DNA from: DASZBX01 sp035943635
GTDB taxonomy: Bacteria; Actinomycetota; Actinomycetes; Streptomycetales; Catenulisporaceae
Direction: 5' to 3'
DNA: 64,000 nt
Assembly: GCA_035943635.1 (NCBI GenBank)
Contig: DASZBX010000135.1
Location: 9,777-73,776, forward strand
Within the stretch, counting starts at the first letter, position 1, and each line of letters starts with the position of its first letter. The position numbers and the translations under genes were made by a program. Positions 16,536 through 25,150 of this stretch are shown piece after piece. The notes under the pieces are model-generated. The model was not told where the DNA came from. It did no database searches and worked only from the letters and a program-made list of their open reading frames with translations.

Positions 16536-19500
16536 TCAGGCCGCCGGACCGGACGCGTCGGTTCCACCAGACACACCGGATTCACCAGACACACCAGATT
16601 CACCGGAGTCATCCGGTCCGATGATCCGCGCGAGGAGGGCCTGGCTCTCCTCGCGCGGCATCGCGCGTCCGGCGGCCACGGCCTGCTCTAACGCCGCGCC
16701 GCCGAGCGAGGACCGCAGCCGCTCGGCCAGTCGCCCCCGGTCCTCGTCGCCCAGGTCCTCCGCGCCGCGCAGCCCCGCCGCCACACCCAGCACCCGGGCC
16801 GCGCCGGCCTCGTCCCCGCAGGCCTCGACGTAACAGGCCACGGCGAGGGCGACCCGGGCCAGCACCGGCATGTCGACTGCGATCCGGCTCTGCTGGTAGG
16901 CGCCGACCAGCCGCTTGCGGGCCGCATCGAGATCCCCGGCGGCCAGGTGCAGGTGGGTCGCGGTGACGTCCCGCATCGCCAGCAGCTGCGGCGGCCCCAG
17001 CCAGGGCTTGTCCTTGTAGGTCTCCTCGGACGTCAGGTACCGCCAGGCGCCCTCCACGTCGCCGTCGTACCGGGCCAGCTCGGCCAGGCCGTTGCGGGAC
17101 AGGAACACGGTGCCGGCCGACCCGGACCGCCGCCCGCTGTCCAGCACCTCCTCCAGCAGCAACCGGGCTTCGGGCAGCATGCCGAGCCGGGCCAGCAGCA
17201 TCGCCCGGACCATCTGGGTCTGCGCGGCGTCGTCGGTGGCGTTGATCTCCCGCATCAGGACCAGCGCCTCGTCCAGCAGCCGCAGCGCGGTCTGCGCATC
17301 GCCCTCGGCGATCGCGACCATGGCCAGGCCGTTCTGGGCCGACGCCAGACCCCAGCGCTCACCCAGGGCCTGGTACCGTTCCCGCGCTTCCAGCAGGTCG
17401 GCCCGCTGCACGGCCAGGTTGCCGTCGTTCTCCGCGGCCATGCTGCGCATCAGGTACATGGACGCCGCCACCCAGGGCTCGGCGTCGACGACTACCCGCC
17501 GCACCAGTTCGTCCACGGCCGGCAGGTCGTTCTCCATGATCGGCACCAGCGCCTGGGCCAGGATGATCAGCGGGTGGTTGCTCTGGCCGGCCGGACCGGA
17601 CAGTGCGGCGTTCAGCTCGCTGCGGATCGTGGACATGTCAGCCCACAGCTGGCTGTAGAAGATGGACGTGATCACGTAGTAGATCCGGCAGACCGCGCGG
17701 GCCTCCGGCGGCGCGCCGCCGTCGACGTCGATGACCGCGCCCAGCCAGTCCATCCCCTCGGCGTGCTGCCCGCCCAGGAACCAGTACGAGGTGAGCGCGG
17801 AGGCGATCCGGACCGCGGTGTCCGAGTCGCGCTCGTCCACTGCGAACCGCAGCGCGGCCAGGGTGTTGTCCCGCTCCGCGGTCAGCCGGCCCAGCCAGAC
17901 CAGCTGCTCGCTCCGGCGCAGGTGCGGCTCGGCCTCCTCGGCCAGGTCGCGGAAGTAGCGGGCGTGCGCGCGGCGCACCTCGGCGATCAGCCCGGCCTCG
18001 GCCAGCCGCTCGGTGCCGTACTCGCGGATCGTCTCCAGCATCCGGTAGCGCGGCTCGCCGTCCGGGCCGGGGGCGACCGGCTGGAGCAGCGATTTGTCGA
18101 CCAGGGCGGAGAGCAGGTCGTAGATCTCGGCGCTGTCGGCGTCTGACGCCGGCCGGCCGTACGCCGCGGGCTGCACGTACGCCGCGGAGGCCGCGCAGAT
18201 GCCGCCGGGGAAGACCGAGAGCCGTTCGACCAGCTCGCGTTCGGCCCGCTCCAGCAGCTCCCAGCTCCAGGCGACCACCGAGCGCAGGGTCTGGTGCCGG
18301 GGCATGGCCGTGCGGCTGCCGCCGGTGAGCAGTCGGAACCGGTCGTCCAGCCGGTCGGCCACGAGGTGCACCGGCAGGGTCCGCACCCGCGCGGCGGCCA
18401 GCTCGATCGCCAGCGGGAGCCCGTCCAGCCGGCGGCAGATCTGGATCACGTCGGCGACGGTGCCCTGGTCCAGCGCGAAGTCCGGCCGGACCGCCGCGGC
18501 CCGGTCGGCGAACAGCCGGACCGCCGGGGTGGCCAGCGCCTCGACCACCGGGCAGCCGTCCGGCGGCTGGCCCAGCGGCGGCACCGGGTAGACGTTCTCC
18601 CCGAAGATGCCCAACGGTTCCCGGCTGGTGGCGATCACCCGCAGCCGCGGGCACTGCCCGAGCAGGTACTCGGCGATCCCGGCGGCGGCGTCGAGCAGGT
18701 GCTCGCAGTTGTCCAGGATGACGACGAGGTCCTTGTCGGCCAGCAGTTCGGTCAGCCGGGTGAGCGGATCCCGGGGCGCGGAGGCCTGCTGTTCGCGGCC
18801 CATCACCCGGGTCTCGCGCGGCCCGAGCGCGGTCAGCACGGCCTGGGCGACCTCGGCCGGATCGGTGACCGGAGCCAGCTCGACCAGCCAGGCTCCGGTG
18901 GGGGCGGTGGTGTTGAGAGTGGTGCGATTGCCGGCGTGGTTGCCGCTGTTGCTGTGGTTTGGGTCGGCTTCTTCGTAGGCTGCGTCCAGGCGCTGGTCCA
19001 GCATCCGTGCGGCCGCCTCGCCGGCCAGCCGGGTCTTGCCCGCGCCGCCGGGGCCGACCAGGGTGACCAGGCGGGAGGACTCCAGGAGCTTGCCGATCCG
19101 GGCCACCTCCTCTTCGCGGCCGACGAAGCTGGTCAGATGGCTGCGCAGGTTGCTGCGGCGAGGCGGGGGCGGGATCGCGGATCGGTCTGGGGACGCTTCT
19201 GCTGTCCGTGATGAGGTGTCGTCGGCGATTGCTGACGCCGGTCCTGATGGCGACCCGGACCCGGACCCAGGCGCGGCTGCGTTCGCGGGCACACTCGCGC
19301 TGCTTGCCGCGGCTACCGGCACCGGCCCGAGCTTCGGGTCGCCGCGCAGGACCGCGAGGTGCACGTCGGCCAGTTCCCGGCCCGGGTCGATGCCGAGGCC
19401 CTCGGCCAGGGCGCCGCGGATCCGGTCGTAGGCGGCCAGCGCGTCGGCCTGCCGTCCGCCCGCGTAGAGCGCCTTGACCAGCAGCGCCGCGATGTCCTCG

Positions 19501-20075
19501 CGCAGCGGGTGCTCGATCGCCAGGGACTCGAGCTCCGGCCCGGCCTCGCGGTGCCGGCCCAGCCGCAGATCGGCGTCGATCCGGTCGCGCAGGGCGGCCA
19601 ACCGCAGGTCGTCCAGCCGCGCGGCCGCGGAGGCGGCGAACGGCGAGTCGGCCACGTCGGCCAGGGCCGGACCGCGCCAGAGCGCGAGCGCCTCCCGGAG
19701 CCGGTCGCGCGCGGCGGCGGCGTCGCCGGACCCGAGCGCGGCGTGGCCGGCCCGGGCCAGGGACTCGAACCGGGTGCCGTCCACGGCCGAGGCCGGGACG
19801 GCCAGCCGGTACCCGCCCGGGGCCGCGGCCACCAGGTCCGGATCGCCCAGGGCCCGGCGCAGGCGGGAGACCAGCGACTGCAGCGCGTTGGCGGCCCCGT
19901 CCGGCGGCTCCTCGTTCCACAACGCGTCCACCAGCGCCGCCACGCTCACCCCGCGCCCGGCGTCCAGGGCCAGGCGGATCAGCAGCGCGCGCAGCCGGGC
20001 TCCGCCGACCGGCACGACGGCGCCGGCTCCGTCGCGGACTTCGAGCGTTCCGAGGATCGACACCGTCAGCTGCAC
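16536..20075 (-). CDS. SARP/AfsR-type transcriptional regulator with NB-ARC and TPR-like region
   Basis: A 1179-residue large SARP. Domains: OmpR-type winged helix (about 1-95), bacterial transcriptional activation domain BTAD (about 100-245), a Ser/Ala/Pro-rich linker (250-315), an NTPase of NB-ARC/STAND type with P-loop LVGPGGAGKTRL (about 340) and VVILDNCEHLLDA (about 445), and a helical TPR-like C-terminal half. A low-complexity stretch rich in Asn, Ser and Thr (about residues 372-395, DNA 18890-18960) interrupts the ATPase. SARPs activate antibiotic clusters; the nearest candidates are the DrrAB exporter and the distant NRPS cluster. GTG start at 20075. The C-terminus ends in GESGVS repeats. 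Confidence 0.9.
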   Translation of the reverse strand: MQLTVSILGTLEVRDGAGAVVPVGGARLRALLIRLALDAGRGVSVAALVDALWNEEPPDGAANALQSLVSRLRRALGDPDLVAAAPGGYRLAVPASAVDGTRFESLARAGHAALGSGDAAAARDRLREALALWRGPALADVADSPFAASAAARLDDLRLAALRDRIDADLRLGRHREAGPELESLAIEHPLREDIAALLVKALYAGGRQADALAAYDRIRGALAEGLGIDPGRELADVHLAVLRGDPKLGPVPVAAASSASVPANAAAPGSGSGSPSGPASAIADDTSSRTAEASPDRSAIPPPPRRSNLRSHLTSFVGREEEVARIGKLLESSRLVTLVGPGGAGKTRLAGEAAARMLDQRLDAAYEEADPNHSNSGNHAGNRTTLNTTAPTGAWLVELAPVTDPAEVAQAVLTALGPRETRVMGREQQASAPRDPLTRLTELLADKDLVVILDNCEHLLDAAAGIAEYLLGQCPRLRVIATSREPLGIFGENVYPVPPLGQPPDGCPVVEALATPAVRLFADRAAAVRPDFALDQGTVADVIQICRRLDGLPLAIELAAARVRTLPVHLVADRLDDRFRLLTGGSRTAMPRHQTLRSVVAWSWELLERAERELVERLSVFPGGICAASAAYVQPAAYGRPASDADSAEIYDLLSALVDKSLLQPVAPGPDGEPRYRMLETIREYGTERLAEAGLIAEVRRAHARYFRDLAEEAEPHLRRSEQLVWLGRLTAERDNTLAALRFAVDERDSDTAVRIASALTSYWFLGGQHAEGMDWLGAVIDVDGGAPPEARAVCRIYYVITSIFYSQLWADMSTIRSELNAALSGPAGQSNHPLIILAQALVPIMENDLPAVDELVRRVVVDAEPWVAASMYLMRSMAAENDGNLAVQRADLLEARERYQALGERWGLASAQNGLAMVAIAEGDAQTALRLLDEALVLMREINATDDAAQTQMVRAMLLARLGMLPEARLLLEEVLDSGRRSGSAGTVFLSRNGLAELARYDGDVEGAWRYLTSEETYKDKPWLGPPQLLAMRDVTATHLHLAAGDLDAARKRLVGAYQQSRIAVDMPVLARVALAVACYVEACGDEAGAARVLGVAAGLRGAEDLGDEDRGRLAERLRSSLGGAALEQAVAAGRAMPREESQALLARIIGPDDSGESGVSGESGVSGGTDASGPAA

Positions 20076-20150
20076 GGATCAAGTATCGCGTACCCCGGCC
20101 CCGCGCGCGGGCGCCGAACACCGGGCCGCACATCAGTAGCATGCTGAGGC

Positions 20151-20912
20151 ATGACGCTTTCCGGAAAGACGGCAGTGGTGACCGGCGGATCCCGGGGGAT
20201 CGGCCGCGCGATCGTGCTCCGACTGGTCGACGACGGGGCCCGGGTGATCTTCAGCTACCGCGAAGACGAGGCTGCCGCCGAGGCCCTGGTCCGCGAGATC
20301 GACGAGGGCGGCCAGGCCGGCCGATCCGGCCCCGGCCCGCGCGGCACGGCCGTCGCAGTACGCGCCGACCAGGCAGACCTGTCGAGCCTGGACGCGCTGT
20401 TCGCCCCGGTCGCCGGCGGCCTGGACATCCTGGTCAACAACGCCGCGATCATCGCGCCCGCCGCGATCCGCGACATCACCCCGGACCTGTTCGACCAGGC
20501 CATGACGGTCAACGCGAAGTTCCCGCTGCTCGCCATGCGCCGCGCCGAACCGCTGCTGCGCGACCACGGCCGGATCATCAACATCTCCACTCTCAATACG
20601 CTGAGTTCCGGCCCGGGAATCGCCCTGTACTGCGCGAGCAAAGCAGCACTGGAACAGTTCACGAAGGTCGCCGCGAGCGAGTACGGCCCGCGCGGCATCA
20701 CGGTCAACACCGTCTCGCCCGGCGCCACCGATACCGACCTGCTGCGCACCGCGAACCCTGCTGAGGCGCTGGAACAGACCGCGGCAATGGCCGCGCTGGG
20801 GCGGCTCGGCACGCCTGGCGACATCGCGGATGTGGTCGCCTTTCTGGCTGGTCCTGATTCCCGCTGGATCACCGGGCAGAATATCGGAGTCAATGGAGGG
20901 CTGGGACTTTGA
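20151..20912 (+). CDS. SDR family oxidoreductase (FabG-like)
   Basis: A 253-residue classical SDR. Motifs: VTGGSRGIG near residue 10, NNAA near 96, ISTLNTL (Ser) near 146, catalytic YCASK near 163, and C-terminal GVNGG. Compared with FabG there is an insertion rich in Gly/Pro after the third beta strand (about residues 58-68). It is divergent from the SARP gene with 75 bases between starts. TAGCAT lies eight bases before the ATG, so the start may be leaderless; a TGAGG also overlaps that gap. The 218 bases after it hold no feature I can support. Confidence 0.88.
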   Translation: MTLSGKTAVVTGGSRGIGRAIVLRLVDDGARVIFSYREDEAAAEALVREIDEGGQAGRSGPGPRGTAVAVRADQADLSSLDALFAPVAGGLDILVNNAAIIAPAAIRDITPDLFDQAMTVNAKFPLLAMRRAEPLLRDHGRIINISTLNTLSSGPGIALYCASKAALEQFTKVAASEYGPRGITVNTVSPGATDTDLLRTANPAEALEQTAAMAALGRLGTPGDIADVVAFLAGPDSRWITGQNIGVNGGLGL

Positions 20913-21130
20913 TCATCAGGGTGTGAGTGCCGGTCGAATCGTTCGCCGGGGTGCCGCGGCTCCATCGACGCCGTTGGGTCCGTTCATCGATAGCGCGGTG
21001 GCCTGGACGACCTGGGCGACGTTTACTGCTACGGCAGGTCAGAGCCCGGAAAAACCGCCCATCCTGCGTCCGCACGTCCACGACGAACTCCAGAATATGA
21101 CCGACCCGCCGATCCGTCCCTGGGAAAGGC

Positions 21131-21781
21131 TTATCCGGTGACGATCACGGTGACGGTGACGTGGCCCAGCACGCAGTCGGCGTCGGACTGCGGGGGTGGG
21201 GCGGTGATTGTGATGGATCCGGTTGGGCAGGTGGGGGCGTTTGCGGGCAGGGTGGGGGGCGCGGTCTGCGATGCGGTGGGGCTTGCGGGGGCGGCGTAGA
21301 GCGTCCAGGTGAGTGTGGTGGTGCCGGTGGTCTGGGCCTGGTACTGCTCGCTCCAGGTGGATTGGCAGACGGCTGACACGGTGGCGCACGGTTCAGGGGT
21401 CGAGTATTCCTGGGGGCCCTGGTCCTGGAGGGTGCTCGCGTTGGCGGTGCTGGACTGGGCCCAGTCGACGCCGGGGAAGACGTCCAGGTCCACGCTCAGG
21501 TAGCCGTTCGCTCCGTGGATGGTGACGGTCTTCGTCGCGACGGGAGGATCGACGGCCCCGCCTTGGCCAGCCTGCGCGGATAGTTCGAGGTGCACCTTCG
21601 CCAGCGGGCCGCCGGGGCCGCCGACGCTGCCGGGTCCGGTCTGGCCGGACGGTGAGCTGTGCGCGGAGCAACCGCCGAGCGATGCCACTGCTGCGAGTAC
21701 AGCTGCGACAGCCGTGATCAGCTTGGCTGGGCGCGGTTTCTTCCCCGGTGTGATGCCTGACATTATCCCTGGCGCGCTCAT
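21131..21781 (-). CDS. Secreted lipoprotein of unknown function
   Basis: A 216-residue protein with a lipoprotein signal peptide: positive n-region (GKKPRPAKL), hydrophobic core, and lipobox SLGGC with Cys at about residue 38. The mature part is Gly/Ser/Thr/Pro-rich with two Cys pairs (ATVSAVC and PTC/ADC) that could form disulphides. I do not recognise the domain. Its ATG overlaps the stop of the 160-residue gene upstream (ATGA), making it the last gene of the WXG100/calpain-like operon, so it may anchor, receive or be processed by that system at the cell surface. Confidence 0.8.
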   Translation of the reverse strand: MSAPGIMSGITPGKKPRPAKLITAVAAVLAAVASLGGCSAHSSPSGQTGPGSVGGPGGPLAKVHLELSAQAGQGGAVDPPVATKTVTIHGANGYLSVDLDVFPGVDWAQSSTANASTLQDQGPQEYSTPEPCATVSAVCQSTWSEQYQAQTTGTTTLTWTLYAAPASPTASQTAPPTLPANAPTCPTGSITITAPPPQSDADCVLGHVTVTVIVTG

Positions 21782-22260
21782 GGGTTAGTTCCCTGATTCC
21801 CTGTGCGGCCCCAGGCCGGATCGGAGACGCTTCGGCGGGTCGCGAGGACGGCCGCGACCGTCTCAAGCCATTGCGCGAACAACTCATCCCGAGCAAGCTC
21901 CGACCCGGTGACCGCGGCCGCAGCCGCCGCAGCCATCCAGTCCCGGGCGAGCCGGGTCGGCCCCGCCCCGATGAGCGGCTCGGGCAGCTCCAGCGCGGCC
22001 GGTATGCCCATGCCGCGCACACAACGGGCCAGAAAGACCACCGGAAAAGGCCCTACGCCAAGATCCTGAGCCTGCCAGGACGCTGCGATAGCCCCCTCGG
22101 TGAACAACGCCGCCCGCGCCCCGCCCGCAAGCATCAGACCACGAGTAACAGCAGCCTCGACATCCAAACCGCGCAAGTCCGCATCGGACCGCCCCGGCGA
22201 AGTCTTCGGCGTCGGAGCATTCGAAGGCGCAAGGATGTGCGAAAGCGAGGGCACGGTCAC
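21778..22260 (-). CDS. Small protein between calpain-like protease and lipoprotein (candidate immunity or chaperone)
   Basis: A 160-residue soluble, mostly helical, Ala/Leu-rich protein I do not recognise. The GTG at 22260 overlaps the stop of the protease gene (GTGA) and its own stop overlaps the lipoprotein start, so it is translated in a coupled series. No signal peptide. Position directly after a putative secreted protease makes it a candidate immunity protein, inhibitor or secretion chaperone (ESX-type chaperones such as EspG occupy similar positions). This is inference from order only. Confidence 0.75.
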   Translation of the reverse strand: MTVPSLSHILAPSNAPTPKTSPGRSDADLRGLDVEAAVTRGLMLAGGARAALFTEGAIAASWQAQDLGVGPFPVVFLARCVRGMGIPAALELPEPLIGAGPTRLARDWMAAAAAAAVTGSELARDELFAQWLETVAAVLATRRSVSDPAWGRTGNQGTNP

Positions 22261-23876
22261 TTGGGCAGCTCCACTCCGTCGGGCGTCGGCATCTCGCTCT
22301 TCGCCGAGCCGCCGACCCCCGGCCCGGTCAGGGCCCCGAGCTGGCCGTTGACGAACTGGCTCTCGGACACCCATTCGGTGAAGCCCCAGGGGTTGTAGAC
22401 CTCCAGCTGGCTGCCGTTGTGCGCGATGATCAGCATCTGGTGGCCGCCGCCGGCTCCGTTCACGTCGAACGGGACCGGTTTGCCCGAGTCCAGTGCCGCC
22501 TGGATCTGCGGGACCGCGGCCTGCCGGTCGGCGGCGCTGCCCAGGCCCTGGTACTGGTACGTGGACCCGGTCGCGCCGTCGAGGTCCTGGTTCGCCAGGT
22601 AGTTCTCGCCGCTGGTGCCGATGCCCTCGCCGTGGCCGAACAGGTTGGCCCAGAAACCGTCGGCCTTCTGCCCGGCGCCGTATTGTTGCAGGTAGATCTG
22701 TTGCAGGCGCTGGTTCAGGGCCTGCGGGCTGTCGTCGCCGGGCGGCGGCTTGCTGCCGGAGGGCCGGCCGTAGCCGGTGGACAGTTCGAGCATCAGCACC
22801 GGGTCGACGTTCGCCTGGGCGATCACCGTGGACGCGGCCACGCAGTCGCCGACGTTGCCCTGGTCGTAGAGGTCCCAGTGCTGAACATCGGCCTGCGGGT
22901 CGGTCTGGCCGTCGTAGCTGGCCCAGTCGGCGCCGGAGCTGACCGTGTTCGGGTTGGTCAGGTCGGGGGTCAGGTGCTCGGCCAGCCACAGGGTGTCCGC
23001 GCCGTGGCTGTGGATCGCCGCGTCGAACGCCTGGACCTGGGTCAGGCTGTTGCCCGCGGCCAGCGCCTTCCACAGGTAGGCCGCCTCCTGCGGGGAGCCG
23101 GACTGGGCCAGCAGCTGCTCGAAGGCGGACTGGTCGGCGGGCGAGAGCGCGTCCAGCCGCTTCGAGGCCAGGGCCAGCGCGGTCGGGCTGAGGATGTCGC
23201 CTTCGCCGGCGTCGTCCGCGTCGCCGCCGGGGTTGGCGGCGTTGGCCAGGACCACGGCGCTGAGCGGGTCGACGTCGCCGGTGGTGATCATCTGTGCCCG
23301 GGCGGACTCGGCCAGCTGGTTGAGCAGCGTCGCGGTGGCCGTGCCGACGGTGGCCAGGTGCTGGGCCCCGGCGACCCGGGACGCCACGCCGCTCTGGGCG
23401 AACGGGATCGCCTGCAGCCCGGGCAGGCTCGAGGTCATGTCGAAGGCGGACACCATGGTCAGGGCCTTGTCCAGCTCGGACCGGCCCTGCTGGTCCTGCT
23501 GCTGCGACCAGGTCAGGGCGTCGGCCCACGCGTCCAGGGCCTGCGCGGCCCGGGCGATGACCTTCTCGGTGGTCGAGACCTCGACGGTCAGCGCCTGGAT
23601 CGCCGCGGTCGCGTTCTCGGCCGCCTGGCCGCGCCAGGCCGCGGGCAGCGAGGAGCCGGTGACCCGGGCCAGGTCGCCGGAGACGGTGGTGCAGCCCTGC
23701 GCGGCGCTGCGGTACGCGGCGGCCTGGGCGTGCACGTCGCCCGGCGACCCGGTCGGCGCCGGGGGAGCGAGCGCAGCCCTTATCGCGATGCTCAGCTGGA
23801 TCGGGTCGCCCCCGGACTCGTCCGCCAGCAAGTTCAGCATGCCCTGCGCGGCCTGGAGGTCTGACAGGGTGCTCAT
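22257..23876 (-). CDS. WXG/PPE-like N-terminus fused to calpain-like (C2) cysteine protease
   Basis: A 539-residue protein. Residues about 1-190 are helical with a WRGQAAENA motif near residue 81, like WXG100/LXG-type export domains of type VII secretion. The C-terminal part carries a calpain-type triad: Cys345 in QGNVGDC, His479 in GGGHQMLI, and Asn495 in YNPWGFTEW, the hallmark NPWG motif of family C2. Calpain-like proteases are intracellular in eukaryotes; bacterial ones are scattered and mostly uncharacterised. The gene overlaps a WXG100 gene upstream (ATGA) and a small gene downstream (GTGA). I infer an exported protease or toxin. No ESX ATPase is visible in the window, so the export machinery would be elsewhere. 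Confidence 0.85.
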   Translation of the reverse strand: MSTLSDLQAAQGMLNLLADESGGDPIQLSIAIRAALAPPAPTGSPGDVHAQAAAYRSAAQGCTTVSGDLARVTGSSLPAAWRGQAAENATAAIQALTVEVSTTEKVIARAAQALDAWADALTWSQQQDQQGRSELDKALTMVSAFDMTSSLPGLQAIPFAQSGVASRVAGAQHLATVGTATATLLNQLAESARAQMITTGDVDPLSAVVLANAANPGGDADDAGEGDILSPTALALASKRLDALSPADQSAFEQLLAQSGSPQEAAYLWKALAAGNSLTQVQAFDAAIHSHGADTLWLAEHLTPDLTNPNTVSSGADWASYDGQTDPQADVQHWDLYDQGNVGDCVAASTVIAQANVDPVLMLELSTGYGRPSGSKPPPGDDSPQALNQRLQQIYLQQYGAGQKADGFWANLFGHGEGIGTSGENYLANQDLDGATGSTYQYQGLGSAADRQAAVPQIQAALDSGKPVPFDVNGAGGGHQMLIIAHNGSQLEVYNPWGFTEWVSESQFVNGQLGALTGPGVGGSAKSEMPTPDGVELPK

Positions 23877-24202
23877 GACGCGCGGACCTTGCCGAGCGCG
23901 CCGGTGATCGCGTGCTCGGCGGACTGGTACTGCTGGAGCGCGGCGGATATCTTCTGCGCGGCCTCGCCGAGCGCCTCGCTGGTGACGCTCAGCTCGTCGC
24001 CCCAGGCGCTGTTGAACGCGGTCCACGCCTGCCCGACGCCCGGATCGCCGAATATGCCCTCGCTGTAGCAGGCCGAACCCAGGTAGTCGACGATCACGGT
24101 GTTGTAGTCGTCGTACGCCTGGCCGATCTGCCCGGCGACGCCGGCCAGGCTCGCCGGATCGACCTGGTAGCCGGACCCGGAACCGCCGTCTGGTGTCTGC
24201 AT
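23873..24202 (-). CDS. WXG100-family protein (ESAT-6-like)
   Basis: A 109-residue small helical protein. It has the WxG-type turn in FNSAWGDEL near residue 62 between two predicted helices and lacks a signal peptide, as expected for substrates of the ESX/type VII pathway. The ATG at 24202 is preceded by GGGGGCAGAT and is preferred over a longer reading to 24280 that lacks a ribosome site. It overlaps the calpain-like gene by four bases, suggesting the two are made together and perhaps exported as a pair. Two copies of CGTGTAC lie 15-35 bases upstream (24220-24237) and could be a regulatory site. Confidence 0.85.
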   Translation of the reverse strand: MQTPDGGSGSGYQVDPASLAGVAGQIGQAYDDYNTVIVDYLGSACYSEGIFGDPGVGQAWTAFNSAWGDELSVTSEALGEAAQKISAALQQYQSAEHAITGALGKVRAS

Positions 24203-24468
24203 ATCTGCCCCCGTATAACCGTGTACCCGTGTACATGACCGGCCCGGCTGTCGGCCCGTTTTCTCGAGACTGGTGCGCATGGTCGAAGCTGGGACCTGAT
24301 GCTAGCAATCTCGGCTGGGCTAGCCAAGTGTCGAGTCAGGCTGTGGATTCCCCGTGCACAGCTGCGGCTTGCGGCCCACCGGCGATGACCGGCTGAGGCC
24401 GGGTCCGCGCGGGCATCGAGTGCCCGGAGGCGGACCGTGGCAGCTGCGGCGGCGTCCTGCGGCCGGGC

Positions 24469-24933
24469 TCAGTCCGTGGAGGAGCCGTCCGAAGTGGAGT
24501 TGTCCGAAGTGGAGCCGTCCGTCGTGGAGCCGGTTTCGTGGTCGGCGGCGCCGGGGTCCGCGGCGTGGTCGCCGTCGAGGGTCTCGTGCGGGTGGAACCG
24601 CTCGATCTTCAGGCCGACCTTGCCGTCCACCTCGGCCGCGCTGATCCGGAAGTCGCCGTCCGAGGTGCGCATCAGGGCCTGGGCTCCGTGGTCCGGGGTG
24701 TCGGCGGCGCCGACGTGCACGATGTCCCAGTCCTCGCCGACCTCACCGGACTCGCCGGCCTCGGCCCCTTCCTCACGCTGACCCGCACCCGCATCCGCAT
24801 CCACCTGCCCCTCAGCCCGGTCCCCGGCCGCCAAGTACGGCCTGAGCTGCTGCTCCGGCGGGACGCCCGGCACTGTCGAGTGCTTGGCCGCCGCGCCGTG
24901 CTCGGTCAGAATTCGATCAGTGTCCTCGCTCAT
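24469..24933 (-). CDS. Acidic low-complexity protein of unknown function
   Basis: A 154-residue very acidic soluble protein. The middle (about residues 85-115, DFRISAAEVDGKVGLKIERF) looks like a small folded beta-rich unit; the C-terminus is a repetitive Ser/Thr/Asp tail (TTDGSTSDNSTSD). I do not recognise it. It lies 266 bases upstream of the WXG100 gene on the same strand, so it could belong to the same neighbourhood, but the gap and Ala/Asp-rich composition give no firm link. Divergent from the DHA2 pump at 25151. Confidence 0.6.
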   Translation of the reverse strand: MSEDTDRILTEHGAAAKHSTVPGVPPEQQLRPYLAAGDRAEGQVDADAGAGQREEGAEAGESGEVGEDWDIVHVGAADTPDHGAQALMRTSDGDFRISAAEVDGKVGLKIERFHPHETLDGDHAADPGAADHETGSTTDGSTSDNSTSDGSSTD

Positions 24934-25150
24934 GATGCGGCCTTCCGTTGTGTACCTTCAGGTATGGAGGTTTCGCTTTGGACGGCGAATACTCGCAGAC
25001 GGCACTCCGTAACCGCTTTTGCGTCCGCCAATCGTCGTACCGCTGATCCGCCAGGGACCGGTCGTCCGGCGGTCACGGGCGTTGCGGGCGCATGCGAAGG
25101 CCGGTCAGGGGTAACACAAAGAGCACTGCGATCGGAGAGGACGCCCACAC

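Noticed and set aside
16536..20075. SARP gene as the pathway-specific regulator of the NRPS cluster
   Set aside because: It is about 18 kb from the cluster with unrelated genes between, so proximity gives no support; it may act elsewhere.
21131..24933. A complete ESX/type VII secretion locus
   Set aside because: Only substrate-like genes are present; no EccC-type ATPase, EccB, EccD, EccE or mycosin is visible in the window.
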